Assembly (NCBI GenBank): GCA_945861175.1
Contig: CAMATR010000121.1
Span: 1 to 6,230, forward strand
From: Chitinophaga pinensis
Lineage (GTDB): Bacteria; Bacteroidota; Bacteroidia; Flavobacteriales_D; Crocinitomicaceae
Length of the DNA: 6,230 nucleotides
Direction: 5' to 3'
Made by a program: the position numbers and the translations under genes. A model generated the notes under the pieces. That model did not search any database. It was not told the DNA's origin and saw only the letters and a list, made by a program, of their open reading frames with translations. Position 1 is the first letter of the stretch. Each line of letters opens with the position of its first letter. Below, in pieces: positions 6,103-6,230 of the stretch.

Positions 6103-6134
6103 TCCTTTTGTTTGTGAATAATGTAACTGTTCAA

Positions 6135-6200
6135 TTAATAAATTCACACTAGAAAAAGAAATTTATTAACCCATGATGGAGGTTAGGCTTGAATTTTTTT
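6135..6200 (+). terminator. A/T inverted repeat plus small hairpin and T7 tract, possible amidase terminator
   Basis: TTAATAAATT (6135-6144) and AATTTATTAA (6160-6169) are perfect 10-bp inverted copies with a 15-base A-rich loop, 32 bases after the amidase stop. A second small stem pairs TAACCCA (6167-6173) with TGG-AG-GTTA (6177-6185), with a two-base bulge, and is followed by seven T bases at 6194-6200. The two stems overlap by three bases and cannot both form fully. Together they are a reasonable but non-canonical termination region. The final 30 bases show no further feature. Confidence 0.35.
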
Positions 6201-6230
6201 AGCTCATTCGTTTGTTAAATAAATTCTTTC

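Noticed and set aside
1..6230. CRISPR array, tRNA, rRNA or insertion sequence
   Set aside because: I saw no regularly spaced repeats, no tRNA-like cloverleaf or rRNA signature, and no transposase motifs. The repeats in the propeller gene are protein-level and diverged at the DNA level.

Overview
The window looks like chromosomal DNA of a member of the Bacteroidota. The evidence is a type IX secretion (T9SS) type A sorting domain on one protein, signal peptides that leave glutamine as the first mature residue, a TAnnTTTG-type -7 promoter element, weak or absent Shine-Dalgarno sequences, and an N-acetylmuramoyl-L-alanine amidase with a C-terminal SPOR domain. I cannot place it to genus.

Layout, left to right. 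(1) Positions 1-1476 hold a HipBA-type toxin-antitoxin module on the + strand: the last 55 codons of a HipB-like antitoxin, then a complete HipA-family kinase of 434 residues. (2) Positions 1477-1685 are a convergent intergenic region with a compact cluster of nested direct and inverted repeats at 1551-1610. (3) Positions 1686-3614 are a two-gene minus-strand operon. A small predicted outer-membrane beta-barrel protein comes first, then a secreted protein with seven W-x-E-L-G repeats (probably a seven-bladed propeller) and a T9SS sorting tail. (4) Positions 3615-3776 are a divergent regulatory region with a candidate promoter for that operon and a perfect 10-bp palindrome just before the next gene. 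(5) Positions 3777-4154 encode a small XRE-family regulator with a C-terminal coiled coil. (6) Positions 4201-4977, minus strand, encode a family 2 glycosyltransferase. (7) Positions 5164-6102, + strand, encode an exported peptidoglycan amidase with a SPOR domain. The final 128 bases hold an A/T-only inverted repeat and a possible terminator.

The genes do not form one pathway. Three of the six intact genes concern the cell envelope or surface (barrel protein, T9SS propeller, amidase), and the glycosyltransferase probably does too. HipBA is an independent stress or defence-type module. It is richer in G+C (42-48% in four hand-counted 60-base lines) than the T9SS gene (32-43% in three lines), which fits an accessory origin but does not prove it. 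The XRE gene is divergent from the barrel/propeller operon and could regulate it, itself, or both.

I see no clear new multi-gene system. The best leads are the nested repeat cluster after hipA, the T9 homopolymer inside hipA, the barrel-plus-propeller gene pair, and the palindrome in front of the XRE gene.
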